Shown one piece after another: positions 42,571 to 51,701 of a stretch of 64,000 bases of DNA. A program made the translations under genes and the position numbers. Position 1 is the first letter of the stretch. Every line of letters starts with the position of its first letter. The notes beneath the pieces are model-generated. The model made no database searches and was not told the origin of the DNA. It saw only the letters and a program-made list of their open reading frames with translations. Source of the stretch: Bdellovibrionales bacterium (GTDB lineage Bacteria > Bdellovibrionota > Bacteriovoracia > Bacteriovoracales > Bacteriovoracaceae); contig JABGUH010000042.1 of NCBI GenBank assembly GCA_018646675.1, positions 80,872-144,871 of the forward strand, given 5' to 3'.

Positions 42571-45462
42571 ATGAATCATCATCTTGGCCGCTGGGCGGTT
42601 ATCGATATTGAAACAAGTGGTATCAATCCACAAAATGATGCCATAATTGATTTGGGCTATCTGCAATTTGATGGCACCAAGCTAGCTAAAGAGTACTCAT
42701 CTCTAGTTCGTTGTGAAGATCCAGTATCCCCATTTATTACAAAATTAACTGGCATCACAAATAAGATGCTTCGCAGTGCTCCTCTATGGGAGGAGGTCAG
42801 AAATGACCTGTGGAATCTCGCAGGTCATCAACTAGTCGCTCATCACGCCTGCTTTGAAGAGTCATTTTTGGCCCCCGAGTTTGAGATGATGGAGATTGGT
42901 GACTCTGAGGGAGAGTCCTATTTAGATACCATCTATTTTCTGGCACTACTTTTTCCTAACCATCAACGCTTTAGCCTAGAGTCATTTATTGTTGAGTGGA
43001 AGATTGCCCCTGCGGAGGAGCACCGCGGATTACAAGATTCTGTTGATCTGCTAAAAGTAATCTTAGTTGCCATCCGATTAACACGCACTCAATCCAGCCA
43101 TCAGCAGATGGTTGAAATGCTATTTTCAAAATACCAAGTAGATGAACACTGGTTTGGTAAGTTCCTCTTACTTGAAGAGTCAGAGCTTTTAGAGATTGCC
43201 TCAGCCATCAACTTTGATCTAGATACAAAAGTAGCTGAGATTGTCCAAGACAAAAAAGTCACAAGCGACCCAAAAACCATTAACTGTTTCTCGTGGGATT
43301 TCAGTGGAGAGAATATAAAAAATATTCTACGCTCAGAAAACGAAATCAAGGAGGTTCTCCCTAATTACCGTCACCGCTCCTCACAAGAGTCGATGGCATT
43401 AAAGGTCGGACAGTCACTAAAAAATAACATCCACTCTTTAGTGCAAGCACCTACCGGAACTGGAAAAACATTGGGTTATCTGCTGCCGGCAACGCTGTAT
43501 GCAAAAAATGCAGGAGAGCAGATTTTAATTTCAACCGGAACCAAAACTTTACAACATCAGGCAATTTCAAAAGATGTCCCTAACCTACAGAGTATACTGG
43601 GGCCGACCTCTTCCCAGCTAAAAATTGTCCCCCTGGTTGGTTCCAATAATCATCTTTGTGAACTACTATTTCAACAGAAGCTGAGGGAGCTGGACCTGTT
43701 CTCTCTAAGTAATTTTCACGATTACTTCAACTACCTCTATTTTGAGATTATCTTTGAGTATAACCGCAGTATCGGCGGCCCCAACCCCATCTTGCGGTCA
43801 GCTCTCCCCTACGTCATTAAAAGAAGCGATCCCACCTTTAGCGAAATTGAGCGGGAAATTGCTGTTGATTTTAGGTCTTGTACTACCCACAAGTGTCCAC
43901 TACGTTTTGGCTGCTCCTATTTCAACGGACTACAAGATGCTAAGGATGCAGATATTATAATTGGCAACCACGCCCTAATGTTCTCATGGCCCAGAAGTTT
44001 TCCTCGACCTAAATCTGTAATTGTAGATGAGTCCCATAAAATTGAAGATGAGGCCACACGCTCATTCTCGGTAGAGCTAGACCAGAGACAACTTACCCAT
44101 ATGCGCCAACAGCTAGAGAGTAACCAGGGGGTCGGATCACTTTTTTTTCTAATGGGAGAGCTGGATAACAGTCAGGATCTAATTGCTGGAATTAAAGATG
44201 CCACCCTCACTGCGGCTAAGATGCTACAAGACCACCTATTGGTGCTGCCAGAGCTAATTGAGCAATTTTTCAAGCGTCGCCACAACTATACTGAACTTTA
44301 CTGGAATGAAATCCCCATGCTAAGCAGGGAGCAAGCGAACGATCCACTCTCTCGGGGAATAATCAATCACCTGCTTAGCATTCAAACCATCCTGGATGAT
44401 TACCACAAAAAACTTGATCCATGGATCGAATATTGGCACATCGATAACGTGAAGGAGGAGAACAGCGTTATCGCTCTGACTCGTTTTAACTCTTTTATAG
44501 GCCAATTAGATGACATCAATCTAGCATTTGCACTAGCGATGGAGCAAAAAGAGGGCCACGCCCACACACTAAAGTATCATCAGGATATGGGATTTGCCCT
44601 ATTAAGTGCACCGATTAATATTGGGGAGGTGGTATATAATCAACTATTATCCACATCCGAAGCAGTAGTGTTCACATCCGCAACTCTAGGTAGTGCTACC
44701 GGAGAGCAGGGCACCAAGGGCATCGAGTGGGCAACAGGCTATAGTTATCTTGAACCAGAGAAGCGCTTTCGCACTGGTTTCTTTCTACCTGCAGTCTACG
44801 ACTATCAAAATCGCAGCAAGGTATTTTTATGTGATGATCTTCCTCCAATGCGTGATCTCAATTTCATTCCCGACAGTCTGGGACCTGTGATAAAACTAAT
44901 TCAAGATATTGGAGGCCGCTCCCTACTGCTCTACTCCGCAAAAACCCGCTTTGAAGCCGCCTGTAATCTGGTGTTGGACAAACTGGAAGGGGTGATTCCC
45001 GTATTTATTCAGGGGATGGGACAAAATGTGATTGAACAATTTCAGCAATCACCATCCGGTATACTGATTGGAATGGAATCTTTTGGTGAGGGAATTGATA
45101 TCCCTGGAGATGCTCTACAATTTATCTTTATCGACAAAATCCCTGATCTACGAATGGAGCAGGTTATTCAAGATCGTCGTAAATTCTATCAATCGCACCT
45201 AGGAAATGAGTTTGTTGATTACTATCTAGCGCGCAGAACTAGATCACTCCATCAAAAATTAGGACGCCTGTTAAGAACTGAAAGTGATTTTGGTGGAGTA
45301 ATCATTGTTGACTCTAGAATTAAAAACTGGAAGGGACGAACGATGCAGAACTTTATGGAGCTGATGAAACCATACCGTATTGAACGTACCCCGCTACCAC
45401 AAGCAATTGAGGGAGTTAAACAGTTTTTAGCACAGAACCATACATCTGATAACTCATTGTAA
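42571..45462 (+). CDS. DnaQ-like exonuclease fused to DinG-type helicase
   Basis: 963 residues. Residues 5-175 form a DEDDh exonuclease: ExoI DIETSG and ExoIII EHRGLQDSVDL; the ExoII Asp is Glu (HHACFEESFL). The rest is an XPD/DinG superfamily-2 helicase: Walker A PTGTGKT (Lys299), DEAH-type VDESH near 489, four cysteines (in LCELL, DFRSCTTHKCPLRFGC) suited to a 4Fe-4S cluster, and the motif VI region YLARRTRSLHQKLGRLLR. Such fusions occur in Firmicutes DinG and some proteobacteria. It probably unwinds and trims damaged or R-loop DNA. It starts 6 bp after yebC. Confidence 0.88.
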   Translation: MNHHLGRWAVIDIETSGINPQNDAIIDLGYLQFDGTKLAKEYSSLVRCEDPVSPFITKLTGITNKMLRSAPLWEEVRNDLWNLAGHQLVAHHACFEESFLAPEFEMMEIGDSEGESYLDTIYFLALLFPNHQRFSLESFIVEWKIAPAEEHRGLQDSVDLLKVILVAIRLTRTQSSHQQMVEMLFSKYQVDEHWFGKFLLLEESELLEIASAINFDLDTKVAEIVQDKKVTSDPKTINCFSWDFSGENIKNILRSENEIKEVLPNYRHRSSQESMALKVGQSLKNNIHSLVQAPTGTGKTLGYLLPATLYAKNAGEQILISTGTKTLQHQAISKDVPNLQSILGPTSSQLKIVPLVGSNNHLCELLFQQKLRELDLFSLSNFHDYFNYLYFEIIFEYNRSIGGPNPILRSALPYVIKRSDPTFSEIEREIAVDFRSCTTHKCPLRFGCSYFNGLQDAKDADIIIGNHALMFSWPRSFPRPKSVIVDESHKIEDEATRSFSVELDQRQLTHMRQQLESNQGVGSLFFLMGELDNSQDLIAGIKDATLTAAKMLQDHLLVLPELIEQFFKRRHNYTELYWNEIPMLSREQANDPLSRGIINHLLSIQTILDDYHKKLDPWIEYWHIDNVKEENSVIALTRFNSFIGQLDDINLAFALAMEQKEGHAHTLKYHQDMGFALLSAPINIGEVVYNQLLSTSEAVVFTSATLGSATGEQGTKGIEWATGYSYLEPEKRFRTGFFLPAVYDYQNRSKVFLCDDLPPMRDLNFIPDSLGPVIKLIQDIGGRSLLLYSAKTRFEAACNLVLDKLEGVIPVFIQGMGQNVIEQFQQSPSGILIGMESFGEGIDIPGDALQFIFIDKIPDLRMEQVIQDRRKFYQSHLGNEFVDYYLARRTRSLHQKLGRLLRTESDFGGVIIVDSRIKNWKGRTMQNFMELMKPYRIERTPLPQAIEGVKQFLAQNHTSDNSL

Positions 45463-45586
45463 TAACTAATATATTTTACCACGAGTCACAAAACATGTAA
45501 TTTTGTCGCAATGCGCCATGCCGTGCGAAATATATGGTATATTGCAAAAAAAAAGAGAATGGCTACCATCGACCAAGGAGTATTTT

Positions 45587-46141
45587 ATGAAATTGCGCAC
45601 CCTTTATATTGCTCTTTCTATCTCACTCTTTACCACCCAACTCCTGGCCGCAGATATGGATGATAAGAAATTTCACTGTGGCGATATATCTGATCAAGCG
45701 ATTACCGCCATGTATATAGCTGGTGATAAGCTATCATTTCAGGCCCTATCAATGGGTGATTACTTCTCTATCTATAATGACAGCTCAAGTCCATACACGA
45801 TCAGTCGTATCAATCAGCAGGTGTCCCAATTAGAGAAGGTTGGTGCTCGAATGCAGATAGATTTCAATCAGAGTGACTGTATCTTTGAAACCAACAATAA
45901 CCATCTTGATTGGAGGTGCTATAAACGTTCCGCAGGAATACTAGGAAAAGGTTTGGAATACAGAAGTGCATCCTTTTATTTATACACAAAAGGTGTACAG
46001 TCTCCCTACTCGAATCGAACGGAATATATTGTCGGGTTGGCACTAGAGACAGAGCTACCAGGGGAGACCTTAATTGAGAACATCTACTATCTTGAAAACG
46101 GAAGTGGCTCCACTGTTTGCCGCTTTAATCCTAACAAATAA
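45587..46141 (+). CDS. small exported protein, unknown function
   Basis: 184 residues from the ATG at 45587, which has AAGGAG 7 nt upstream; a longer frame from 45503 would add 28 residues and spoil the signal peptide. The signal peptide is clear (LYIALSISLFTTQLLAA). The mature part has cysteines near residues 30, 99, 111 and 179 and looks beta-rich. No family is recognised. It stands alone, facing a convergent membrane-protein gene. Confidence 0.7.
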   Translation: MKLRTLYIALSISLFTTQLLAADMDDKKFHCGDISDQAITAMYIAGDKLSFQALSMGDYFSIYNDSSSPYTISRINQQVSQLEKVGARMQIDFNQSDCIFETNNNHLDWRCYKRSAGILGKGLEYRSASFYLYTKGVQSPYSNRTEYIVGLALETELPGETLIENIYYLENGSGSTVCRFNPNK

Positions 46142-46186
46142 AAGTCGCAACACTAGGGTGCAATACTAACAGCAAAGTATCTTATT

Positions 46187-46861
46187 CTATCTTTTATTTA
46201 TAAATAGCTCTGCATTAAGTGGATTAAGTGTTATCAAAAAAAAGATCCAACAACCACCAAACTCTAGCAGTTCACCTTTTTTAGCAGATGGTGTAAACGA
46301 TATAAGAGTAAACAGCAATATGTAGCAAATGATGTGGATATTACGCGGTATTGGAACCGCTCCCATATCGATCAGATTATTGACCCACTGATATTTGCGA
46401 TATAAAAGTGGTAAAAATAATAGATAACTTGCAACACAGATTCCCAGCAGCGTTCCAAAGATCAGGCGATTGACCTTTACGCCACTCAACACTAAGTTAT
46501 GAAGGTTGGTCTCACCTTGTGAGTTATAGTCCATAAAAAATTGAGAGCTCTTTACTCCCAATATTCTCTGCCCCCAAGATATCTCCTCGCCAGCTCCAAA
46601 AAAATAGATCCCGGATAAAACCAGCAGACCCAACAAAAAGAGTCCACCTCGACGTAATTTAATGGTCGATGCACGATACAGACAGAGGAGAGATCCCAAA
46701 AATAGTGCCAAGACAGTCAACCACTCAATGAAACCATCTTCACGTACATAGACCCCGTGGAGATATTTAATATCAGTAAAGGCGAAAAATATTCCAATCA
46801 ATAACAGGATAAACATTGTGACCAAAACTAATTGCTCTTTACGACTAATCTCCCCCAGCAT
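46187..46861 (-). CDS. integral membrane protein, unknown function
   Basis: 224 residues with six or so hydrophobic segments (VLVTMFILLLIGIFFAF, then near 48-62, 75-92, 133-155, 180-195 and 206-218). A conserved-looking hydrophilic stretch between helices (GAGEEISWGQRILGVKSSQFF, then NSQGETNLHNLVL) holds acidic and His residues and could be the functional site. It lies 3 bp after rpiB on the same strand, so it shares the ahcY-rpiB transcript. No function can be named. Confidence 0.72.
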   Translation of the reverse strand: MLGEISRKEQLVLVTMFILLLIGIFFAFTDIKYLHGVYVREDGFIEWLTVLALFLGSLLCLYRASTIKLRRGGLFLLGLLVLSGIYFFGAGEEISWGQRILGVKSSQFFMDYNSQGETNLHNLVLSGVKVNRLIFGTLLGICVASYLLFLPLLYRKYQWVNNLIDMGAVPIPRNIHIICYILLFTLISFTPSAKKGELLEFGGCWIFFLITLNPLNAELFINKR

Positions 46862-46864
46862 AGT

Positions 46865-47305
46865 TTATTTCTCGCCAAGTTGATCAAAAAGAGCGACTCG
46901 TACCGTATGGCGCTCCCCTTGAAATTCAGCTTGTAACCACGCCTCTACCATCTGCATGATCTCCTCAGAAGCGGATACTCGCCCTCCGAGACAGAGAACA
47001 TTGGCATTATTGTGCTCTTTGGCCAATACTGCCTCTTCAGTGGTACGGCACAGAGCGGCCCTGACACCAGCAAAGCGATTTGCTGCCATAGAGACACCAA
47101 CACCAGAGCCACAAAGTAGTACCCCAAGGGCCTGACTATTAGCCTGGATTTTACGGGCCAACTTAATAGCAAAGTTAGGATAGTCGCAACGGCCATCAGA
47201 CTGAGGCCCAAGATCACGCACCACTAATCCTTTTTTTGACAGCTGTGACTTAAGCTGCTCTTTGGCAGCAAACGCTGCATGGTCTGACGCTAGAAAGAGT
47301 TCCAT
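46865..47305 (-). CDS. rpiB: ribose-5-phosphate isomerase B
   Basis: 146 residues. LASDHAAFAAKEQLK at the start, DYPNFAIKLA, and catalytic-loop LLCGSGVGVSMAANRF with the active Cys near residue 66 are the RpiB/LacAB signature; the GEERHTVR-type end is also present (GERHTVRVALFD). It interconverts ribose 5-phosphate and ribulose 5-phosphate in the non-oxidative pentose phosphate route. It is transcribed 12 bp after ahcY and 3 bp before the membrane-protein gene. Confidence 0.94.
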   Translation of the reverse strand: MELFLASDHAAFAAKEQLKSQLSKKGLVVRDLGPQSDGRCDYPNFAIKLARKIQANSQALGVLLCGSGVGVSMAANRFAGVRAALCRTTEEAVLAKEHNNANVLCLGGRVSASEEIMQMVEAWLQAEFQGERHTVRVALFDQLGEK

Positions 47306-47317
47306 TATTACCTACTG

Positions 47318-48616
47318 TTAATAACGATAGTGCTCCGGCTTATATGGGCCATCAGCACTTATTCGCAAATATTCTGCTTGCTTAGATGTTAAAGTATCAC
47401 AAACCGCATTAACATGGGCCAAGTGCAAACGAGCAACCTTCTCATCCAGATGCTTCGGTAGCATGTAGACCTTATTTTCATAGTTGGCAAAATTCTCCCA
47501 TAACTCAATCTGTGCCATAACCTGATTAGTAAAAGAGTTGCTCATAACATATGAGGGGTGACCAGTCGCACAGCCAAGATTGACCAATCGCCCTTCGGCC
47601 AAAACAATGATTTGCTTTCCATCAGGATAGGTAAACTGATCTACCTGTGGCTTAATATTACTCTTTTTAACATCATCACGGTTTTCCAAGTAGGCGATCT
47701 CAATTTCAGAGTCGAAATGGCCAATATTACAAACAATGGCGCCACTCTTCATTTTGTCCATATGCTCACCAGTAATAACGTCAACGCAACCAGTGGAGGT
47801 GACAAAGATATCACCAATAGCAGCAGCATCTTGCATTTTCATAACTTCAAACCCTTCCATCGCCGCTTGTAGTGCACAGATAGGATCAATTTCAGTAATA
47901 ATAATTCTTCCGCCTAAACCTTTAAAGGCTTGAGCACATCCCTTGCCAACATCACCATAGCCCCCAACAACACATACCTTACCGGCAATCATTACATCTG
48001 TTGCCCGCTTGATGCCATCAACCAGCGACTCGCGACAGCCGTAGAGATTATCAAACTTGGACTTGGTAACTGAATCATTTACATTGATTGCTGGTACCTT
48101 TAGCTCCCCAGTCGTTACCATCTCATACAGACGATGAACTCCTGTAGTTGTCTCTTCTGACAACCCTTTAATATCCGTTAGTAGTTGGGGAAATTTCTCA
48201 TGCACCATTTTGGTCAAGTCACCGCCATCATCTAAGATCATGTTCAGCCCTTTACCATCCGGCCAGTGCAGAGTCTGCTCAATACACCAGTCAAACTCCT
48301 CCTCACTCTCTCCTTTCCAGGCAAAAACCGGAATCCCTGCTTCTGCCATCGCTGCTGCAGCATGATCTTGAGTTGAAAAGATGTTACAGGATGACCAACG
48401 AACCTCTGCTCCTAGTTCAGTCAAAGTCTCCATCAAAACTGCTGTCTGAATAGTCATATGTAAGCAGCCTGCGATCCGAGTACCCTTTAGAGGCTTACTG
48501 GCAGTAAACTCTCTACGCAGTGACATCAGTCCAGGCATTTCCGCTTCCGCAATTTTAATCTCTTTACGGCCCCAATCGGCCAGTGAAATATCTTTTACTT
48601 TATAATCTACACTCAT
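47318..48616 (-). CDS. ahcY: S-adenosylhomocysteine hydrolase
   Basis: A 432-residue NAD-dependent enzyme that splits S-adenosylhomocysteine to adenosine and homocysteine in the methyl cycle. Early [16 protein letters not shown]-binding [14 protein letters not shown], a conserved [13 protein letters not shown] with the catalytic Lys, GHFDSEIEI and the C-terminal PYKPEHYRY ending are all as in the family. AGGAGAG precedes the ATG. It is the first gene of the ahcY, rpiB, membrane-protein run. A tandem repeat lies about 40 bp upstream and could be an operator. Confidence 0.97.
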   Translation of the reverse strand: MSVDYKVKDISLADWGRKEIKIAEAEMPGLMSLRREFTASKPLKGTRIAGCLHMTIQTAVLMETLTELGAEVRWSSCNIFSTQDHAAAAMAEAGIPVFAWKGESEEEFDWCIEQTLHWPDGKGLNMILDDGGDLTKMVHEKFPQLLTDIKGLSEETTTGVHRLYEMVTTGELKVPAINVNDSVTKSKFDNLYGCRESLVDGIKRATDVMIAGKVCVVGGYGDVGKGCAQAFKGLGGRIIITEIDPICALQAAMEGFEVMKMQDAAAIGDIFVTSTGCVDVITGEHMDKMKSGAIVCNIGHFDSEIEIAYLENRDDVKKSNIKPQVDQFTYPDGKQIIVLAEGRLVNLGCATGHPSYVMSNSFTNQVMAQIELWENFANYENKVYMLPKHLDEKVARLHLAHVNAVCDTLTSKQAEYLRISADGPYKPEHYRY

Positions 48617-48657
48617 AGCACTACTCTCCTAAATCAATTTATTAATACCACTACTTA

Positions 48658-48680
48658 AGTGATCAATATTAGTGATCAAT
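48658..48680. promoter_or_regulatory. tandem AGTGATCAAT repeat upstream of ahcY
   Basis: AGTGATCAAT occurs twice, at 48658-48667 and 48671-48680, with a 13-bp period; each copy holds the palindrome TGATCA. It lies in the divergent region between ahcY and the RNA methyltransferase gene, a sensible place for a regulator of methyl-cycle genes. A regulator cannot be named. Confidence 0.35.
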
Positions 48681-48806
48681 GTCCCAATAAACTCAAACAA
48701 GGTTTATAACACTTACTTATCGGTGATACAAGAGGGGGATTGACGCCACCGGTTGCAGAGAGTAAGAGAGTGGCACAGAGACTTTAACCGAGCAATCATC
48801 ACGAGT

Positions 48807-50024
48807 ATGGATCAGTTTTTCATTTCATCCCCCTTAGGAACAGAGGAACTTCTACTTTCGGAGCTGGAGCAAGCAGGAGTAAGTGTCAGGAATAAGGCAA
48901 ACGGAGGAGCCTACTGTAAAACTCGTCCTCTGCTGGCACTAGAACTTTTACTGACCTCGCGGGTGGCCAGCCGCATCTATCGTGAGCTCTCAAAATTTTC
49001 CATCTCCAACGAGCAAGAACTACTGCTTAAGTCCACCAACTGGCCCTGGGAATCACTATTTACACTTGATCAGACCTTTAAGGTTGAGAGCTCATTTGAT
49101 CGGGAGGCTAAGCGACGCTTTCGTAATACCCTGCTGCTCTCGCAAAAACTTAAAGACGGCATCGTTGACCATTTCCGTGGAAAGTATGGATCACGGCCTA
49201 ATGTTGATACCAAACAGCCAGATATTACCATCTTTATGCGAATTGAGCAATCGACTCATAATGAAAGACGTTTTACCGTTCGCATCCTACAGGATCTCAG
49301 TGGCTCTCCACTTTCGAACCGTGGCTATCGACGGGCAATTGTTCACCAGGCGCCACTAAGAGAGAATCTCGCAGCAGCGATTATTATGCTATCTAACTGG
49401 AAAAAAGACCAAGAGCCTCTAGTAGACTCCATGTGTGGATCTGCCACCATGCTAATTGAAGCGGCACTAATCAAGTACAATATCCCTCCGTCCTATCTTA
49501 TGATTCAGGAGTTTCTTGAAGAGAATAAGGGCCCGTGGAGCTTCCTGAACCACCTGTGGTTCACCCAAGATAGCGCCTTGAAAACGGGGTTCGATCTATT
49601 GGTTAAAAGATTAAACCAGCAAACTATTCGGGGGTTGGCCAGCGCCAAGCCAGGAACTTTTTTCGGATATGATAACTCAGTACCATCATTAAAGATCGCT
49701 CGCGATGCTACCAACCGAGCAAAAATAAGCCATATTATTGCCCTAAAGAAGGAGTGTGCCACCAAACTACACCCTCCATCTGGCAAACCATGTACTATCG
49801 TATGCAACCCTCCCTATGGAGAGCGGCTTGGTCGAGATGATGAGCTGGCCCACCTTTATCACCAATATGGAGAGAACCTAAAACAGAGCTTCCGCGGCTC
49901 TACCGCCTACATCCTAATCTCCAATTCCCAGCTAAGAAAGAAGATCTCGCTACAAACCAAGAGGCGTATCCCACTTTTGAATGGTGGATTAGAGTGTCGC
50001 TTGTGTGAGTATCTACTCTTTTAG
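48807..50024 (+). CDS. THUMP-domain class I RNA methyltransferase (RlmL/K-N-like)
   Basis: About 405 residues. An N-terminal ferredoxin-like plus THUMP region (FFISSPLGTEELLLSEL, RRFTVRILQDLSG) precedes a Rossmann methyltransferase with DSMCGSATMLIEAALI and the catalytic NPPYGERLG. This matches the N-terminal methyltransferase half of RlmKL (RlmL), which makes m2G2445 in 23S rRNA, and related tRNA enzymes. I used the ATG at 48807; a TTG at 48753 is possible but gives a non-family N-terminus. It is divergent from ahcY, so both a methyl donor user and a recycler share this promoter region. Confidence 0.9.
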   Translation: MDQFFISSPLGTEELLLSELEQAGVSVRNKANGGAYCKTRPLLALELLLTSRVASRIYRELSKFSISNEQELLLKSTNWPWESLFTLDQTFKVESSFDREAKRRFRNTLLLSQKLKDGIVDHFRGKYGSRPNVDTKQPDITIFMRIEQSTHNERRFTVRILQDLSGSPLSNRGYRRAIVHQAPLRENLAAAIIMLSNWKKDQEPLVDSMCGSATMLIEAALIKYNIPPSYLMIQEFLEENKGPWSFLNHLWFTQDSALKTGFDLLVKRLNQQTIRGLASAKPGTFFGYDNSVPSLKIARDATNRAKISHIIALKKECATKLHPPSGKPCTIVCNPPYGERLGRDDELAHLYHQYGENLKQSFRGSTAYILISNSQLRKKISLQTKRRIPLLNGGLECRLCEYLLF

Positions 50025-50194
50025 TCCTGGCCAACTAGCTAATATTCCATGAGATATCCCTTTGGCATCCGCCGTCAGTACTGCGTCGCACTATAATTGT
50101 TACACGACAACTTTAACGCAGCGCGAAATATTGTTATTATTTCAATCACTAAAGAATCAATATGCCTAAACGTCACCATTTGCAGGGAGCACTA

Positions 50195-50857
50195 ATGAAG
50201 CTACAGCTAATTTCCACCTTACTCCTCCTGGTCTCCTTCCAAGCTTGGGCAACCAACGGAATGCCAAATATCGATGCTGAGACTACCTCCTTAGAGAGTA
50301 ATTACTGTCGAAGCAAAGTATATAACAAGAAAGCGGCGAAGAGACTTGCCGGTAATGCCCTTTTATCAGTTGTTGCCCTTCCGGCCATGTGGTTTATCGC
50401 TCCGGTTACTGCTGGATATACCATCTATGATGCGGGAGTTACTGCCGACCAAAGAGAGGAGACCTCTAAAATACTATGTGGTGATTATATAGATAAAAGT
50501 GAGTCCATCACTACCAACCCAACTACAGAAGAGGAGATTGCAGGTAAAATCTGTCGTATTCTGGCCGTTACATACTACTCTGATATGAGCGACAGGGTTG
50601 AATACCAAAATGATAAGCAAGAGGACGCCGAAGAGATAGTTATCTCTCTAGATACCAAGGCTTTTTCAATCTATTCCCGCTCCACTCATGATGAGATGTT
50701 AGAGACAGAACAAATTTTACAAAATTATGGTCTACCCGCCTGTCCTGAAACAGTTGCAGAGGATCTATGGTCAAAAACCCCAACTCTAAGAGAGCTGATT
50801 GAGTTCTACACCGCTGATGTAATCACCAATCAGATAGATATAGAATCAGAAAAATAG
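50195..50857 (+). CDS. secreted NGMPxID protein A, unknown function
   Basis: 220 residues from the ATG at 50195 behind AGGGAG (a frame from 50162 would lengthen the N-terminus). The signal peptide ends FQAWA; the mature protein starts TNGMPNIDAET. Residues 55-80 form an Ala/Val-rich hydrophobic stretch (LLSVVALPAMWFIAPVTAGY). Four cysteines are spaced through the mature part. The end has ADVITNQI, mirrored in the next gene. No known family. It is followed 52 bp later by a related protein gene, so the two look like a diverged tandem pair. Confidence 0.7.
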   Translation: MKLQLISTLLLLVSFQAWATNGMPNIDAETTSLESNYCRSKVYNKKAAKRLAGNALLSVVALPAMWFIAPVTAGYTIYDAGVTADQREETSKILCGDYIDKSESITTNPTTEEEIAGKICRILAVTYYSDMSDRVEYQNDKQEDAEEIVISLDTKAFSIYSRSTHDEMLETEQILQNYGLPACPETVAEDLWSKTPTLRELIEFYTADVITNQIDIESEK

Positions 50858-50909
50858 ATGGATAAAAAAATATACTTGAACTCAATAGCAATTTACTAGG
50901 GACTAAAAT

Positions 50910-51677
50910 ATGAATAAGAGTATCGCCATCATAATTACCATCTCTCTACTCTCTTTTCACTGTTTTGGAAAAAACGGGATGCCGGAAATTGATGGAGCAA
51001 GCGGCCCCTCAAATTTTACTCCTAAGCAACTTCTAAGCTACATAAAAAATTATCAACGTGATTATGATTGCCCAACGGATCGGATCATTACCGAAGGTAA
51101 AAATATTACCGGCACGCATGTTTTTGGCGCTGCCGCTGGCTCAGCCTACCTTGGAGCGGGATTTGTCTGCGGACTTACCGCAGGAATCGGCTGTCTTGGA
51201 ATACCACTAATTATGGGTGGAGCATTTCTAGTTGAAAAACTTCATAGTGAGAGTAGTGATGAACTTTATCAGCGAAATAGTGAACCCGTTAAGCAAGCCT
51301 GTGAGGCAGTTGATCTAGATGCTGAAGAGATGGATGATACGACTCAGGCAGTATGGCGCAGGGTGTGTATTGAGTTAGGAACATTGACTAATATCTTTTC
51401 TGAATCACTGCATGAATCGGACCAGGTGGTAACTCCGAACTTTAGCTATCCAGTAAAGTTAAACGAGAGCTTCTTGAGTTGGAAGAGTCAGCAAGGTGAT
51501 CTAGTTACTAATCTCTCTCCACTTATTCTACTGCGAGATCAGATGAGAGCCGATTCTGATGAAAAAAGCACCATCTGTCTCTCGGATAAAAAGACCTCTA
51601 AGCAGATTAGTTCAAACCTTAATTTGACTCTGAAAGAGGCAACTGACATTATCACTGATCAGATAGTGCGCTACTAG
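50910..51677 (+). CDS. secreted NGMPxID protein B, unknown function
   Basis: 255 residues with a signal peptide ending HCFG and a mature start KNGMPEIDGAS. Residues 75-112 are Gly/Ala-rich and hydrophobic (FGAAAGSAYLGAGF, then GIPLIMGGAFLVEKL), able to form a membrane hairpin. The C-terminal TDIITDQI matches TADVITNQI in the preceding protein, so both ends of the two proteins are conserved while the middles differ. This suggests a duplicated gene pair with a shared export and docking logic. The family is not recognised. Confidence 0.7.
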   Translation: MNKSIAIIITISLLSFHCFGKNGMPEIDGASGPSNFTPKQLLSYIKNYQRDYDCPTDRIITEGKNITGTHVFGAAAGSAYLGAGFVCGLTAGIGCLGIPLIMGGAFLVEKLHSESSDELYQRNSEPVKQACEAVDLDAEEMDDTTQAVWRRVCIELGTLTNIFSESLHESDQVVTPNFSYPVKLNESFLSWKSQQGDLVTNLSPLILLRDQMRADSDEKSTICLSDKKTSKQISSNLNLTLKEATDIITDQIVRY

Positions 51678-51701
51678 AGTAAAAAGCGTATTGGGCTTCA
51701 A

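Noticed and set aside
48617..48752. S-adenosylhomocysteine riboswitch upstream of ahcY
   Set aside because: The region lacks the conserved core I would expect; only a tandem repeat is seen.
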